From NCBI GenBank assembly GCA_036502405.1, contig DASXYP010000097.1, positions 1-36,347 on the forward strand: a stretch of DNA of 36,347 nucleotides, given 5' to 3'. Source of the DNA: Chersky-806 sp036502405 (GTDB lineage Bacteria; Actinomycetota; Acidimicrobiia; IMCC26256; JAENVU01). Below are positions 1-7,393 of the stretch, one piece after another. The notes beneath the pieces are model-generated. The model made no database searches. It saw only the letters and a program-made list of their open reading frames with translations, and was not told where the DNA came from. The translations under genes were made by a program, and so were the position numbers. The stretch's first letter is position 1. Every line of letters starts with the position of its first letter.

Positions 1-31
1 CCGGTGGAATCATCCATATCGGGTGATCCCG

Positions 32-37
32 TACGCT
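32..37 (+). promoter_or_regulatory. Candidate -10 element for a leaderless flippase-like mRNA
   Basis: TACGCT fits the TANNNT pattern and ends 7 nt before the GTG at 45. Transcription would therefore begin at or next to the start codon, and no Shine-Dalgarno sequence precedes the GTG. The same geometry appears before rpe and def. The -35 region lies partly at the window edge and shows no clear match. Confidence 0.3.
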
Positions 38-44
38 CGTCGCG

Positions 45-1094
45 GTGGCATCGGCGACGCACACGCGACGGCGGGTGATCGGGCGCATCGCGTTCCTCGT
101 CATCACGCTGATCGCGTTCTACTTCGTGCTGCCGGGCCTCCTCGCGACGTTCGACGCGCTGCCCCGGTTACGGAACGTCTACCCCGCCTGGTTCGCCGTC
201 GTCCTCGCCCTCGAAGGGGCGAGCTTCGTGGCGATCTGGGACCTCCAGCGCATCGCGCTCGGCGCCAAGGGCTGGTTCGACGTGGCCTGCTCCCACACCG
301 CCGGCAACGCGGTCGGCCGGGCAGTGCCGGGCGGGGTCGCGGCCGGCGGCGCGCTCCAGATCAAGATGCTGGCCCAGGCCGGCTTCGACGTCCCCACCGC
401 GACCACCGCGCTCGCGGCGACGGGCCTGCTCTCGACCGGCATCCTGTTCGCGCTCCCGGTGCTCACGCTGCCGGCGGTCCCGTTCATCGCGGTCAACCAG
501 CACCTCGTCGAGGGCGCCATGCTCGCGGCGTTCCTGTTCTGCGTCGTGTTCGCCTTCGGCGCGTGGATGATCCGCTCGGACCGCGCGATCACCGCCGTCG
601 GGCGCGCCGTGGGCTGGATCGCGACCCGGCTGCACGTCGGCAACGGAGCGAGCATCCGCGCCCGGGTCATCGAGTCGCGCAACGTGATCCGGCACGAGCT
701 GCGCCACTCGTGGAAGCGCGCGGTGCCCGCGGCCGCGGCGAACCAGCTGTTCGACTTCCTCGCGCTCGAGGCAAGCCTGCTCGCGGTCGGCGCGTCGCTC
801 GACCCGTTCCTGGTCCTGCTCGCGTACGTGGCGGCCGCGACGCTGTCGATGATCCCGATCACGCCGGGTGGACTCGGCTTCGTCGAGGCCGGGCTCGCGG
901 GCGTGCTCACGCTCGCCGGCGCGTCACCCGACGAAGCAGTGCTCGCCACGCTCCTCTACCGGCTGTTCTCCTACTGGCTGCCGTTGCCGCTCGGGCTCGG
1001 CGCCTCGATCTGGTTCTCGCGGCGCCACCACGCACCGCGCCCGTCGGTCACCGAGTCAGTCGTCGGCAAGCCGGGCCTCGAGTCGCGCACGTAG
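45..1094 (+). CDS. Lysylphosphatidylglycerol synthase TM-domain / flippase-like membrane protein
   Basis: This is a polytopic inner-membrane protein of 349 residues. It resembles the lysylphosphatidylglycerol synthase transmembrane (UPF0104) family, which is linked to lipid or polyprenyl-glycan translocation; its substrate here is unknown. Hydrophobic segments lie near residues 13-30, 47-62, 120-150, 160-178 and 250-330. The family-like loop IPITPGGLGFVEAG sits between the last helices, and GNAVGRAVPGGVAAGGAL is the usual Gly-rich stretch near residue 85. An in-frame TGA at 24-26 limits the N-terminus, so the GTG at 45 is the first plausible start. The gene converges on the thioesterase gene and their 3' ends overlap by 39 bp. 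The family call is fairly safe; the role is inference. Confidence 0.8.
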   Translation: MASATHTRRRVIGRIAFLVITLIAFYFVLPGLLATFDALPRLRNVYPAWFAVVLALEGASFVAIWDLQRIALGAKGWFDVACSHTAGNAVGRAVPGGVAAGGALQIKMLAQAGFDVPTATTALAATGLLSTGILFALPVLTLPAVPFIAVNQHLVEGAMLAAFLFCVVFAFGAWMIRSDRAITAVGRAVGWIATRLHVGNGASIRARVIESRNVIRHELRHSWKRAVPAAAANQLFDFLALEASLLAVGASLDPFLVLLAYVAAATLSMIPITPGGLGFVEAGLAGVLTLAGASPDEAVLATLLYRLFSYWLPLPLGLGASIWFSRRHHAPRPSVTESVVGKPGLESRT

Positions 1095-1472
1095 CTCGTC
1101 CGGGATCGGCGCCGACTCGTGGGTCGACGGCCGGACATTGACGTAGGTCAGGAGCCCCGTGCACACGGGGCGCCCACCCACGGACGCGCGGTACCGGAGA
1201 TCGAAGGACCTCGTCCCGAGCCGCACCGGGGCGACCGCCACGTCCACCACCTCGTCGAAGCCGGCGGGTCCTTCCCACTCGAGCACCGCCTTGACGATCA
1301 TCACGTCGAACTCGCCGAAGAAGGCCTCGTTCGGCGTGTAGCCCAGCGACTCGAAGAAGCGGGTGCAGGAGTCGTCGAAGTAGGTCAGCCAGTGCGCGTT
1401 GAAGACGACGCCCTGCTGGTCGACCTCCGCGTACCGGGGCCGGATCCGGTGGACGAAGTCTCCGGACCGCAC
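1056..1472 (-). CDS. Acyl-CoA thioesterase, 4-hydroxybenzoyl-CoA thioesterase (YbgC-like) family
   Basis: A single hot-dog-fold domain of 138 residues, the usual size for this family, expected to hydrolyse a cytoplasmic acyl-CoA. The N-terminal block RYAEVDQQGVVFNAHWLTYF carries the Asp (residue 18) and Asn (residue 25) positions typical of the YbgC / 4-hydroxybenzoyl-CoA thioesterase active site. The GTG at 1472 is chosen because it places this block where the family has it and lies 10 bp after the pheT stop. The open frame continues upstream through pheT, but that stretch is only a shadow reading. It is the last gene of the phenylalanyl-tRNA synthetase operon and overlaps the convergent flippase-like gene by 39 bp. 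The substrate cannot be inferred. Confidence 0.85.
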   Translation of the reverse strand: MRSGDFVHRIRPRYAEVDQQGVVFNAHWLTYFDDSCTRFFESLGYTPNEAFFGEFDVMIVKAVLEWEGPAGFDEVVDVAVAPVRLGTRSFDLRYRASVGGRPVCTGLLTYVNVRPSTHESAPIPDELRARLEARLADD

Positions 1473-1482
1473 GGCGCGGGGG

Positions 1483-3879
1483 TCAGCCCCGGAGCTCGGC
1501 GCCGTGCGCGGCGACGACCGCGTCGATCGCGTCCTGGCGCAAGCGGGCGATCTCCGTGTCCGTGAGCGTCCGGTCGGGAGCCCGGAAGCGCAACGCGAAC
1601 GCAAGGCTTCGCCGCCCGGCTCCAAGTGCGTCACTCCGGAACTCGTCGAACGCGCGCACCATCTCGAGCAGGTCACCGCCGGCGCGCCGCAACGTCGCCT
1701 CGACATCGGCGGCGGGCACCGAGTCGGGCAGCGCGAAGGCAAGGTCGATGCTCGACGCCGGAAAGCGCGACAGCGGGCGGAACGCCCGGTCGCGCCGCGT
1801 CCCGCCGAGCAACCCGTCGACGTCGACCTCGAGTGCGACCCCCGGCCCGGGGATGCCGAACCCGTCCAGCACCGCCGGGTCGAGCGCGCCGACGTGGCCG
1901 ACCGGCGCTCCGTCCACCATGACGGTCGCGGCGCGGGCGGAATCGAAGCCCGGCGCGGGTCCGGCGACCAGACGGACGTCGGCCAGCTCCAGCGCTTCGA
2001 CCAGAGCCTCGAGTGCGTCGACCGCGTCGTAGACGTCGACGGTGCGGTCGGGCTCGACCGGGCTGCGATCAACGGCGCCCGTGAGCACGAGCGCGAGGTG
2101 GTCGTGCTCGTCGGGCAGGAGCGCTCCGGCCAGTGGCGCCGCGAAGACATGACCGAGCTCGAACAGCACGAGGTCGACGAGGCCCTGGTGCGCGTTGGCC
2201 GCGGCAGCCTTGAGCAGTCCTGGCAGGATCGCCGGCCGGAGGATCGGCTCCTCGGCACGGAGCGCGTTCGTCACCTCGACCGTGCCGTCGGCCGGGAGGC
2301 CGAACCGTTCGAGGTCCGTCGCCGCGACGAGCGGGACGGTCATGGCCTCGGCCGCGCCGATCCCCACCATCACGTCCTCGATGAGCCGGCGCTCGCGCTG
2401 GCGGACCGTGAGCCCCCCGGCGACCGCGGTCGTGTGAGGAAGGGTGCGCGGGATCTCGTTGAAGCCGACCCGGCGGGCGACCTCCTCGACGATGTCGATC
2501 TCACGCTCGAGGTCGGGGCGGAACGTCGGCGCGACCGCCACGAGCTCGTCGTCGTCGCCGGTCTCCTCGATCGCGATCTCCAGGGGGCGGAGCGCGTCCC
2601 GGACGCGCTCGCCGCCGAGCTCGACGCCGAGGAGCGCGCCGACCCGTGGGACCCGGACTCGGATGCGGGCTTCGGTGACCGGCACCGGGTAGTGGTCGAT
2701 CGGCTCGGGCGCGACCCGGGCGTCCGCGACGAGCGCAAGGAGCTCGGCCGCCCGGTCGGACCCGGCGAGCACGCCGTTGGGGTCCACGCCGCGCTCGAAC
2801 CGGGCGCTCGACTCCGAGCGCAGCCCGAGCCGCTTGGACGACCGGGAGATGCCCATCGGGGTGAAGTACGCGGCCTCGAGGAGGATCTCGGTGGTGCCGT
2901 CGCCGACCTCGGCCTCGGCGCCGCCCATGATCCCCGCGACGGCCTGCGGGCGCTCTTCGGCGTCGCACACGAGCAGGTCCTCGGACGTGAGCCTGCGCTC
3001 GGTCCCGTCGAGCGTCGTCATCCGCTCGCCGTCGCCCGCGAGTCGCACGACGATCCCGCGGCCGCGGAGCCGTCCGAGGTCGAACGCGTGCAACGGCTGC
3101 CCGCGCTCGAGGAGCACGTAGTTCGTCACGTCGACCACGTTGGAGATCGGCCGCATGCCGGCGAGCCGGAGGCGCCGCGCCAGCCATTCGGGCGACTCCC
3201 CCGTCGTGACCTCGATGCGCCGGGCGGTGAACCGCGGGCAACGGTCGAGCGCGTCGATCCGCACCGTCACGTCGCTCGCGGTCGGTGCTCCGGATGCCTC
3301 GACCACCGGCGTGGGCACCGTCAGCGGCAGCGCGTAGTGCGCGGCGAGCTCGCGGGCCAGGCCGACGATCGACATCGCGTCCGGTCGGTTCGGGGTGATC
3401 TTCAGGTCGAAGACCACGTCGTGGAGGTCCAGGACGTCCCGGACGTCGGCGCCGAGCTCGGCGTCGGCGTCCAACCCGAGGATGCCGCCGTGGTCGTCGC
3501 CGAGCCCGAGCTCCCGGGGCGAGCAGAGCATCCCGTCCGAGACGACCCCGCGGATCGTGCGGCGCTCGAGCCTGAACCCTCCGGGCAGCGTGGCCCCGGC
3601 CGGTGCGTACGGCACGACCATGCCCGCCTTCACGTTCGGCGCACCGCACACCACGGTCGTCGTCCCGGAGCCGGTCTGGACCTCGACCAGGTTGAGCTTG
3701 TCGGCGTTCGGATGCTTCGCGACCTCGAGGACCTTTGCGACCTCGACCCCGAGGATCTCCTCCCCGGGCGCCTCGAGTCCCTCGACCTCGAAGCCGAGGT
3801 TGTCGAGCGCGTCTGCGACCGCGCGCGCGTCCGCCTCGATGGGCGTGAACTCACGGATCCAGGACAGCGGGGCGCGCAC
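1483..3879 (-). CDS. pheT: Phenylalanine--tRNA ligase beta subunit
   Basis: Beta subunit of the alpha2-beta2 phenylalanyl-tRNA synthetase, which charges tRNA-Phe in the cytoplasm. At 798 residues it has full bacterial length. Domains in order: N-terminal segment starting MRAPLSWIREF; tRNA-binding OB fold at about 43-150; B3/B4 editing region at about 210-390; B5 at about 405-480; a catalytic-like core; and the ferredoxin-fold anticodon-binding domain at about 703-796. The GTG at 3879 is preceded by GAGGAA at a workable spacing and lies 9 bp after the pheS stop, so the subunits are probably co-translated. The downstream thioesterase follows after 10 bp. No defect was seen. Confidence 0.97.
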   Translation of the reverse strand: MRAPLSWIREFTPIEADARAVADALDNLGFEVEGLEAPGEEILGVEVAKVLEVAKHPNADKLNLVEVQTGSGTTTVVCGAPNVKAGMVVPYAPAGATLPGGFRLERRTIRGVVSDGMLCSPRELGLGDDHGGILGLDADAELGADVRDVLDLHDVVFDLKITPNRPDAMSIVGLARELAAHYALPLTVPTPVVEASGAPTASDVTVRIDALDRCPRFTARRIEVTTGESPEWLARRLRLAGMRPISNVVDVTNYVLLERGQPLHAFDLGRLRGRGIVVRLAGDGERMTTLDGTERRLTSEDLLVCDAEERPQAVAGIMGGAEAEVGDGTTEILLEAAYFTPMGISRSSKRLGLRSESSARFERGVDPNGVLAGSDRAAELLALVADARVAPEPIDHYPVPVTEARIRVRVPRVGALLGVELGGERVRDALRPLEIAIEETGDDDELVAVAPTFRPDLEREIDIVEEVARRVGFNEIPRTLPHTTAVAGGLTVRQRERRLIEDVMVGIGAAEAMTVPLVAATDLERFGLPADGTVEVTNALRAEEPILRPAILPGLLKAAAANAHQGLVDLVLFELGHVFAAPLAGALLPDEHDHLALVLTGAVDRSPVEPDRTVDVYDAVDALEALVEALELADVRLVAGPAPGFDSARAATVMVDGAPVGHVGALDPAVLDGFGIPGPGVALEVDVDGLLGGTRRDRAFRPLSRFPASSIDLAFALPDSVPAADVEATLRRAGGDLLEMVRAFDEFRSDALGAGRRSLAFALRFRAPDRTLTDTEIARLRQDAIDAVVAAHGAELRG

Positions 3880-3888
3880 GGACGTTCC

Positions 3889-4914
3889 TCAGTATTGGGA
3901 CAGGAATCGGATGTCGTTGTCGAAGAACGTCTTGATCGGCTCGACGCCGTAGCGGAGCATCGGCATCCGCTCGAGCCCGAAGCCGAACGCGAACCCCGTG
4001 TACACCTCGGGATCGATCCCGACCTGGCGGAAGACGTTCGGGTCGACCATCCCGCAGCCCCCGAGCTCGATCCACCCGGTCTTCGAGCAGACCCGGCAAC
4101 CGGCACCGTCGCAGAAGACGCAGGTGATGGCGAACTCGGCCGACGGCTCGGTGAAGGGGAAGAAGGACGGCAGCAGGCGCGAGTGCAGCTGCTTCCCGAA
4201 GTACGCGCTGGTGAAGGCCTCGAGCGTCCCCGCGAGGTCGGCGAAGGTGATGCCCTCGTCCACCGCGAGGCCCTCGATCTGGTGGAAGACCGGCGAGTGC
4301 CGCGCGTCGAGCGTCTCGTTGCGGTAGGTGCGCCCGGGCATCACCGCGTAGATCGGCGGCTTCTGGGTCTCCATCACCCGGATCTGCACCGGCGACGTGT
4401 GCGTGCGCAAGAGGACCTGCTCGGGCTCGCCGAGGTTCACGTACAGCGTGTCCTGCATCGCGCGTGCCGGGTGCCCGGGCGGGAAGTTCAGCGCCTCGAA
4501 GTTGTGCCAGTCGTCCTCGACCTCCGGACCCTCCTCGACGCGGTAGCCGAGGCCGACGAACACGTCCTCCAGCTCACGCCGGCACTGGGTCACGAGGTGC
4601 AGGTGCCCCCGCCGGCGCCCGTGCCCGCCCAGGGTGAGGTCCAGCGCGGTCTCGGTGCCGGCGACCGGCCCCAGCGCCACCCGCCGCGCCTCGATGGCTT
4701 CGCTGACCGTGGCCGTGTAGTCCGCGACGGCCTTGCCCACGACGGGCTTCTGGTCGCCGGGCAGGTCCTTGATCGACTGCTTGACCCGGGCTGCCGCGGA
4801 GCCCTTGCCGAGGAGCTGCTTCTTGAGGTCGTCGAGCTCGCCGTCCGTGCCGGCGTCGTCGATCGCGGCCCGCGCCGCGTCGGGATCGAGCTCGGCGGCG
4901 GGGTCAGCAGGCAT
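3889..4914 (-). CDS. pheS: Phenylalanine--tRNA ligase alpha subunit
   Basis: Catalytic alpha subunit of phenylalanyl-tRNA synthetase, 341 residues. The N-terminal coiled-coil arm (about 1-90) precedes a class II synthetase core. Visible signatures are the motif 2 region FHQIEGLAVDEGITFADL, a four-Cys cluster CVFCDGAGCRVC near residue 265 followed by GWIELGGCGMVDPNV, and the motif 3 region GFAFGFGLERMPMLRYG near the C-terminus. The ATG at 4914 gives a normal-length arm but has no clear Shine-Dalgarno sequence. A short ORF that starts 16 nt upstream overlaps it (see findings). It heads the pheST pair, 129 bp after the rRNA methyltransferase. Confidence 0.97.
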   Translation of the reverse strand: MPADPAAELDPDAARAAIDDAGTDGELDDLKKQLLGKGSAAARVKQSIKDLPGDQKPVVGKAVADYTATVSEAIEARRVALGPVAGTETALDLTLGGHGRRRGHLHLVTQCRRELEDVFVGLGYRVEEGPEVEDDWHNFEALNFPPGHPARAMQDTLYVNLGEPEQVLLRTHTSPVQIRVMETQKPPIYAVMPGRTYRNETLDARHSPVFHQIEGLAVDEGITFADLAGTLEAFTSAYFGKQLHSRLLPSFFPFTEPSAEFAITCVFCDGAGCRVCSKTGWIELGGCGMVDPNVFRQVGIDPEVYTGFAFGFGLERMPMLRYGVEPIKTFFDNDIRFLSQY

Positions 4915-4940
4915 GGCAGGCGGCAGACATGGGTCCGCAG

Positions 4941-4946
4941 AGTCTA
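4941..4946 (-). promoter_or_regulatory. Candidate -10 element upstream of pheS
   Basis: On the minus strand this reads TAGACT. Transcription would start near 4934, about 20 nt before the pheS ATG and 4 nt before an out-of-frame ATG at 4930. No convincing -35 was found, so the call rests on the hexamer and its position in the 129-bp gap. Confidence 0.3.
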
Positions 4947-5025
4947 GGGATGCGCACCCGCGGGACTCCGCTCATTGGCCGCTTGCCCGAGGTCCCCCGG
5001 CCGGTGCCACCGCCCGCGCGATCGA

Positions 5026-5041
5026 GCCGGCGCCGACCGGC
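5026..5041 (-). terminator. Weak hairpin after the rRNA methyltransferase
   Basis: GCCGG and CCGGC form a 5-bp GC stem with a 6-nt loop, 2 nt after the stop codon. No T-run follows. It could end or attenuate the infC transcript before pheS, but such stems are common at this base composition. Confidence 0.22.
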
Positions 5042-5043
5042 GG

Positions 5044-5865
5044 TCACGCGTTCCGCTGCCGGGCGGCCTCGAACGCGATGACCGTCGCCGCCATTGCGAC
5101 GTTCAAGCTCTCGACCGCGCCGGCCATGGGGACCGAGATCAGGCCGTCGACGTGCTCACGCACCGCGTCGGGGAGGCCGTGGGCCTCGTTGCCGAGCACC
5201 AGGGCGACCGGCGCCCGGAGGTCCACCTCGTACGCCGGCACGCCGCCCGTCACCGCCGCGTAGCGCGCCCGGCCCGCCGCCGCGAGCTGGTCGAGCACGC
5301 CGATCGGGTCGCTCTCCGCTCCGCCCGGACGCGGCGCGACGATCGGGATGCCGAGCACTGCGCCCGCCGACGCCCGTACGACCTTCGGGTTGTAGACGTC
5401 CACCGACTCGCCGCAGCACACGACGCCGGCGCAGCCTGACGCCTCCGCGCTGCGCAGCAGGGTCCCCAGGTTGCCCGGGTCGGCGACGCCCACCGCGACC
5501 AGCACGGGCCCGGCCCCGGTCAGCGCGGCCGACGTCGGGCGCGGCGGGATCGTGGCGACGGCGAGCACCGGCTGCGGGGTGCGGGTCGACCCGAGCTTCT
5601 CGAGGACCCCTTCCTTGAGGTCGAAGACCGGGACGTCATCGAGGTTCGACGCCGCGAGCAGGTCGCGGAACGCCGTGCGAGCGTTCGGCCCCAGGAAGAC
5701 GGCGTCGAAGGTCGCATTGCGCGCGAGCGCGTCCTTCACGATCCGCGGGCCCTCCAGGACGAACGCCGACTCCGCGGCGCGCGCCACCGGGTCGCGCAAC
5801 AGTGCGCGCAACCGCCGGACCTCGGTGTGCCGCGGGCCGAGCGCAACCGGCCCGGCGCCGGTCAC
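5044..5865 (-). CDS. TrmH/SpoU-family RNA 2'-O-ribose methyltransferase
   Basis: A SAM-dependent 2'-O-methyltransferase of the SPOUT fold, 273 residues, probably acting on 23S rRNA. The N-terminal substrate-binding domain (about 1-105) includes FVLEGPRIVKDAL. The C-terminal domain shows the three SpoU motifs: VADPGNLGTLLRSAEASG near 128, LVLGNEAHGLP near 222, and SVPMAGAVESLNVAMAATV near 244. The GTG at 5865 overlaps the rplT stop as GTGA, which sets the start; a longer in-frame reading runs into rplT and is discarded. Mycobacteria have tsnR in the same place after rplT. The exact modified nucleotide cannot be read from sequence. Confidence 0.9.
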   Translation of the reverse strand: MTGAGPVALGPRHTEVRRLRALLRDPVARAAESAFVLEGPRIVKDALARNATFDAVFLGPNARTAFRDLLAASNLDDVPVFDLKEGVLEKLGSTRTPQPVLAVATIPPRPTSAALTGAGPVLVAVGVADPGNLGTLLRSAEASGCAGVVCCGESVDVYNPKVVRASAGAVLGIPIVAPRPGGAESDPIGVLDQLAAAGRARYAAVTGGVPAYEVDLRAPVALVLGNEAHGLPDAVREHVDGLISVPMAGAVESLNVAMAATVIAFEAARQRNA

Positions 5866-6224
5866 GCGGCTTCGAGCGCCTCGCGGGCCGTGCTGACGAG
5901 AGCGCCGAACGCGCCGGAGTCGCGCACCGCGAGGTCGGCGAGAACCTTGCGGTCCACGTCCACCTCGGCGGCCTTCAGCCCGGCGATGAAGCGGGAGTAG
6001 CTGATGCCCTCCTGCCGGCACGCGGCGTTGATCCGCACGATCCAGAGCTTGCGGAAGTCGCCTTTGCGCGCCCGGCGGTCCCGGAACGCGTAGTTCCCGG
6101 AGTGCATGACCTGCTCGTTGGCCTTGCGGAAGTGGCGGCTCCGCGACGCCGAGTACCCCTCGGCCTTCTCCAGCACCGCCCGGCGGTGCTTCTTGCCCTG
6201 GACTGCGCGCTTGACGCGTGCCAT
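5862..6224 (-). CDS. rplT: 50S ribosomal protein L20
   Basis: A basic ribosomal protein of 120 residues that binds 23S rRNA early in 50S assembly. The sequence is typical throughout: MARVKRAVQGKKHRR at the start, GYSASRSRHFRKANEQVM, then RDRRARKGDFRKLWIVRINA. The ATG at 6224 has a strong Shine-Dalgarno sequence, AAGGAG. A stable stem-loop lies 25-67 nt upstream of this start. In E. coli and Bacillus, L20 represses its own operon by binding mRNA, so that stem-loop deserves attention. It follows rpmI after 117 bp and overlaps the methyltransferase by 4 nt. Confidence 0.98.
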   Translation of the reverse strand: MARVKRAVQGKKHRRAVLEKAEGYSASRSRHFRKANEQVMHSGNYAFRDRRARKGDFRKLWIVRINAACRQEGISYSRFIAGLKAAEVDVDRKVLADLAVRDSGAFGALVSTAREALEAA

Positions 6225-6248
6225 CTCATCTCTCCTTGTTCACGATCT

Positions 6249-6291
6249 CTCTCGGCCGATCGCCCGACTGGTTCCGCCGGGCGGCCGAGAG
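6249..6291 (-). promoter_or_regulatory. Structured RNA element between rpmI and rplT
   Basis: Plus-strand arms CTCTCGGCCG (6249-6258) and CGGCCGAGAG (6282-6291) are a perfect 10-bp inverted repeat. Inside, CGCCCG (6261-6266) and CGGGCG (6278-6283) pair as well. The two stems compete for two bases, giving either a 10-bp outer stem or 8 + 6 bp with a 4-nt bulge and 11-nt loop. The element starts 25 nt upstream of the rplT ATG, close to its Shine-Dalgarno sequence. A regulatory or RNA-stability role is inference; the pairing is seen directly. Confidence 0.5.
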
Positions 6292-6341
6292 CGGTCTCCT
6301 CAGATCGATCCGGCGGCTTGGCCGGCATCCGGACCGGCCGG

Positions 6342-6539
6342 TCAGGCCCGGCCGAGCATCCGCTCGACGTGCTTCTTGTCCCCGCCCGTCACCTCGGCAC
6401 CTCGACCCAGCCGCCGCGTGCGCCGGCTCGACTTCTTCTCCAGCAGGTGCGAGCGGAACGCGTTGCGCCGCCGGACCTTGCCGGTCCCGGTGACCTTGAA
6501 GCGCTTGGCGGCGCCCCGGTGCGTCTTGACCTTCGGCAT
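6342..6539 (-). CDS. rpmI: 50S ribosomal protein L35
   Basis: A small, highly basic 50S protein of 65 residues, the normal length. MPKVKTHRGAAKRFKVTGTG is the family signature, followed by KVRRRNAFRSHLLEKKSSRR. The ATG at 6539 is fixed by the conserved MPK start and lies 5 nt after the infC stop. The open frame runs upstream through infC, but that extension is a shadow. It belongs to the conserved infC-rpmI-rplT unit. Confidence 0.97.
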   Translation of the reverse strand: MPKVKTHRGAAKRFKVTGTGKVRRRNAFRSHLLEKKSSRRTRRLGRGAEVTGGDKKHVERMLGRA

Positions 6540-6544
6540 CTCTC

Positions 6545-7138
6545 TCAGGCTCCCTGGGTGGGGGCGGGCTCCGTCGTGCGGCCCGCGCTGTCGTCGGTCT
6601 TCTTGGTCGATGGGGTCTTGGGCTTCTTCGTGGGGTGGAGCACCATCGTCATGTTCCGCCCGTCCTGGCGGGGCGAGGACTCGACGACGGCCATCTCCGA
6701 CACGTCCTCCGCGATCTTGTTGAGGATCTTGAGCCCGAGCTCGGGGTGGGCCATCTCCCGACCGCGGAACATGATCGTGAGCTTGACCTTGTTGCCCTCG
6801 CCGAGGAACCGCTGGACGTGCTTCATCTTGGTCGTGTAATCGTGCCCGTCGATCTTGGGCCGGAACTTCATCTCCTTGATGACGACGTTCGTGGCCTTCT
6901 TGCGGGACTCCTTGCGCCGCTGCTGCTGCTCGTACTGCCAGCGGCGGTAGTCCATGATCCGGCACACCGGCGGGTTCGCGTTGGGCGCGACCTCCACGAG
7001 GTCGAGCTCCTGCTCGCGTGCGATCGCCAACGCCTGCGGCAGCGGCCGCACTCCGAGCTGTTCGCCGTCGGCGGCGATCAGCAGCACCTCACGGGCGCGG
7101 ATGCGGTCGTTGATCCTTGCTTCGTCGGCGGCTGCGAT
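6545..7138 (-). CDS. infC: Translation initiation factor IF-3 (probable ATC start)
   Basis: IF-3 binds the 30S subunit, prevents 70S association and checks the start codon. The N-terminal domain begins with ARINDRIRAREVLLI and contains LDLVEVAPNANPPVCRIMDY; the C-terminal domain holds KEMKFRPKIDGHDYTTK and VTIMF-like VKLTIMFRGREMAHPELG. A Lys/Pro-rich tail follows. I place the start at an ATC codon (7138): GAGGTGAT, an 8-nt match to the anti-Shine-Dalgarno complement, lies upstream of it. Rare start codons are typical of infC and allow IF-3 autoregulation. Gene finders limited to ATG/GTG/TTG would pick the GTG at 7156, giving 203 rather than 197 residues, but that GTG has no Shine-Dalgarno sequence. 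It leads the rpmI-rplT operon. Confidence 0.95.
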   Translation of the reverse strand: MAAADEARINDRIRAREVLLIAADGEQLGVRPLPQALAIAREQELDLVEVAPNANPPVCRIMDYRRWQYEQQQRRKESRKKATNVVIKEMKFRPKIDGHDYTTKMKHVQRFLGEGNKVKLTIMFRGREMAHPELGLKILNKIAEDVSEMAVVESSPRQDGRNMTMVLHPTKKPKTPSTKKTDDSAGRTTEPAPTQGA

Positions 7139-7165
7139 GTTGGCATCACCTCTCACGATCGGGGC

Positions 7166-7190
7166 CCGCCTGCACTCCCGCAGACGGCGG
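7166..7190 (-). promoter_or_regulatory. Hairpin in the infC leader
   Basis: On the minus strand CCGCC pairs with GGCGG, then after a 3-nt bulge TGC pairs with GCA around a 6-nt loop. It ends about 12 nt before the infC Shine-Dalgarno region. The predicted leader is about 238 nt, long for an actinobacterial gene, which makes regulation plausible. No known leader family was recognised. Confidence 0.3.
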
Positions 7191-7382
7191 CGCTTCAATG
7201 AGAAGCGTCCGCCACGCGACCTGGGCCGGTCGTAGAGAGGACGACCCGGACTCGGCGGTGCCACCTCCCGGCGCCTCGACGGCGCCAACCGGTGACCACC
7301 CCGGCCGGGTGGGGCCACCGACCTCGGGCCGCCGGAGCAGCATGAGCGTCGGAGTCCCACTTCCCAACTGGATTGTCGTGCG

Positions 7383-7388
7383 AGGATA
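7383..7388 (-). promoter_or_regulatory. Candidate -10 element of the infC operon
   Basis: TATCCT on the minus strand would start transcription near 7376, leaving a leader of about 238 nt before the ATC start. The spaced -35 region reads TGTCCA, a weak match. The element lies just upstream of the start of the divergent DUF1844 gene at 7394, so the two transcription units share this region. Confidence 0.35.
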
Positions 7389-7393
7389 CCAGG

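Noticed and set aside
1399..4947. 1182-residue plus-strand open frame
   Set aside because: It is antisense to pheS and pheT, rich in Arg, Asp and Glu, and has no domain. It is a high-GC shadow.
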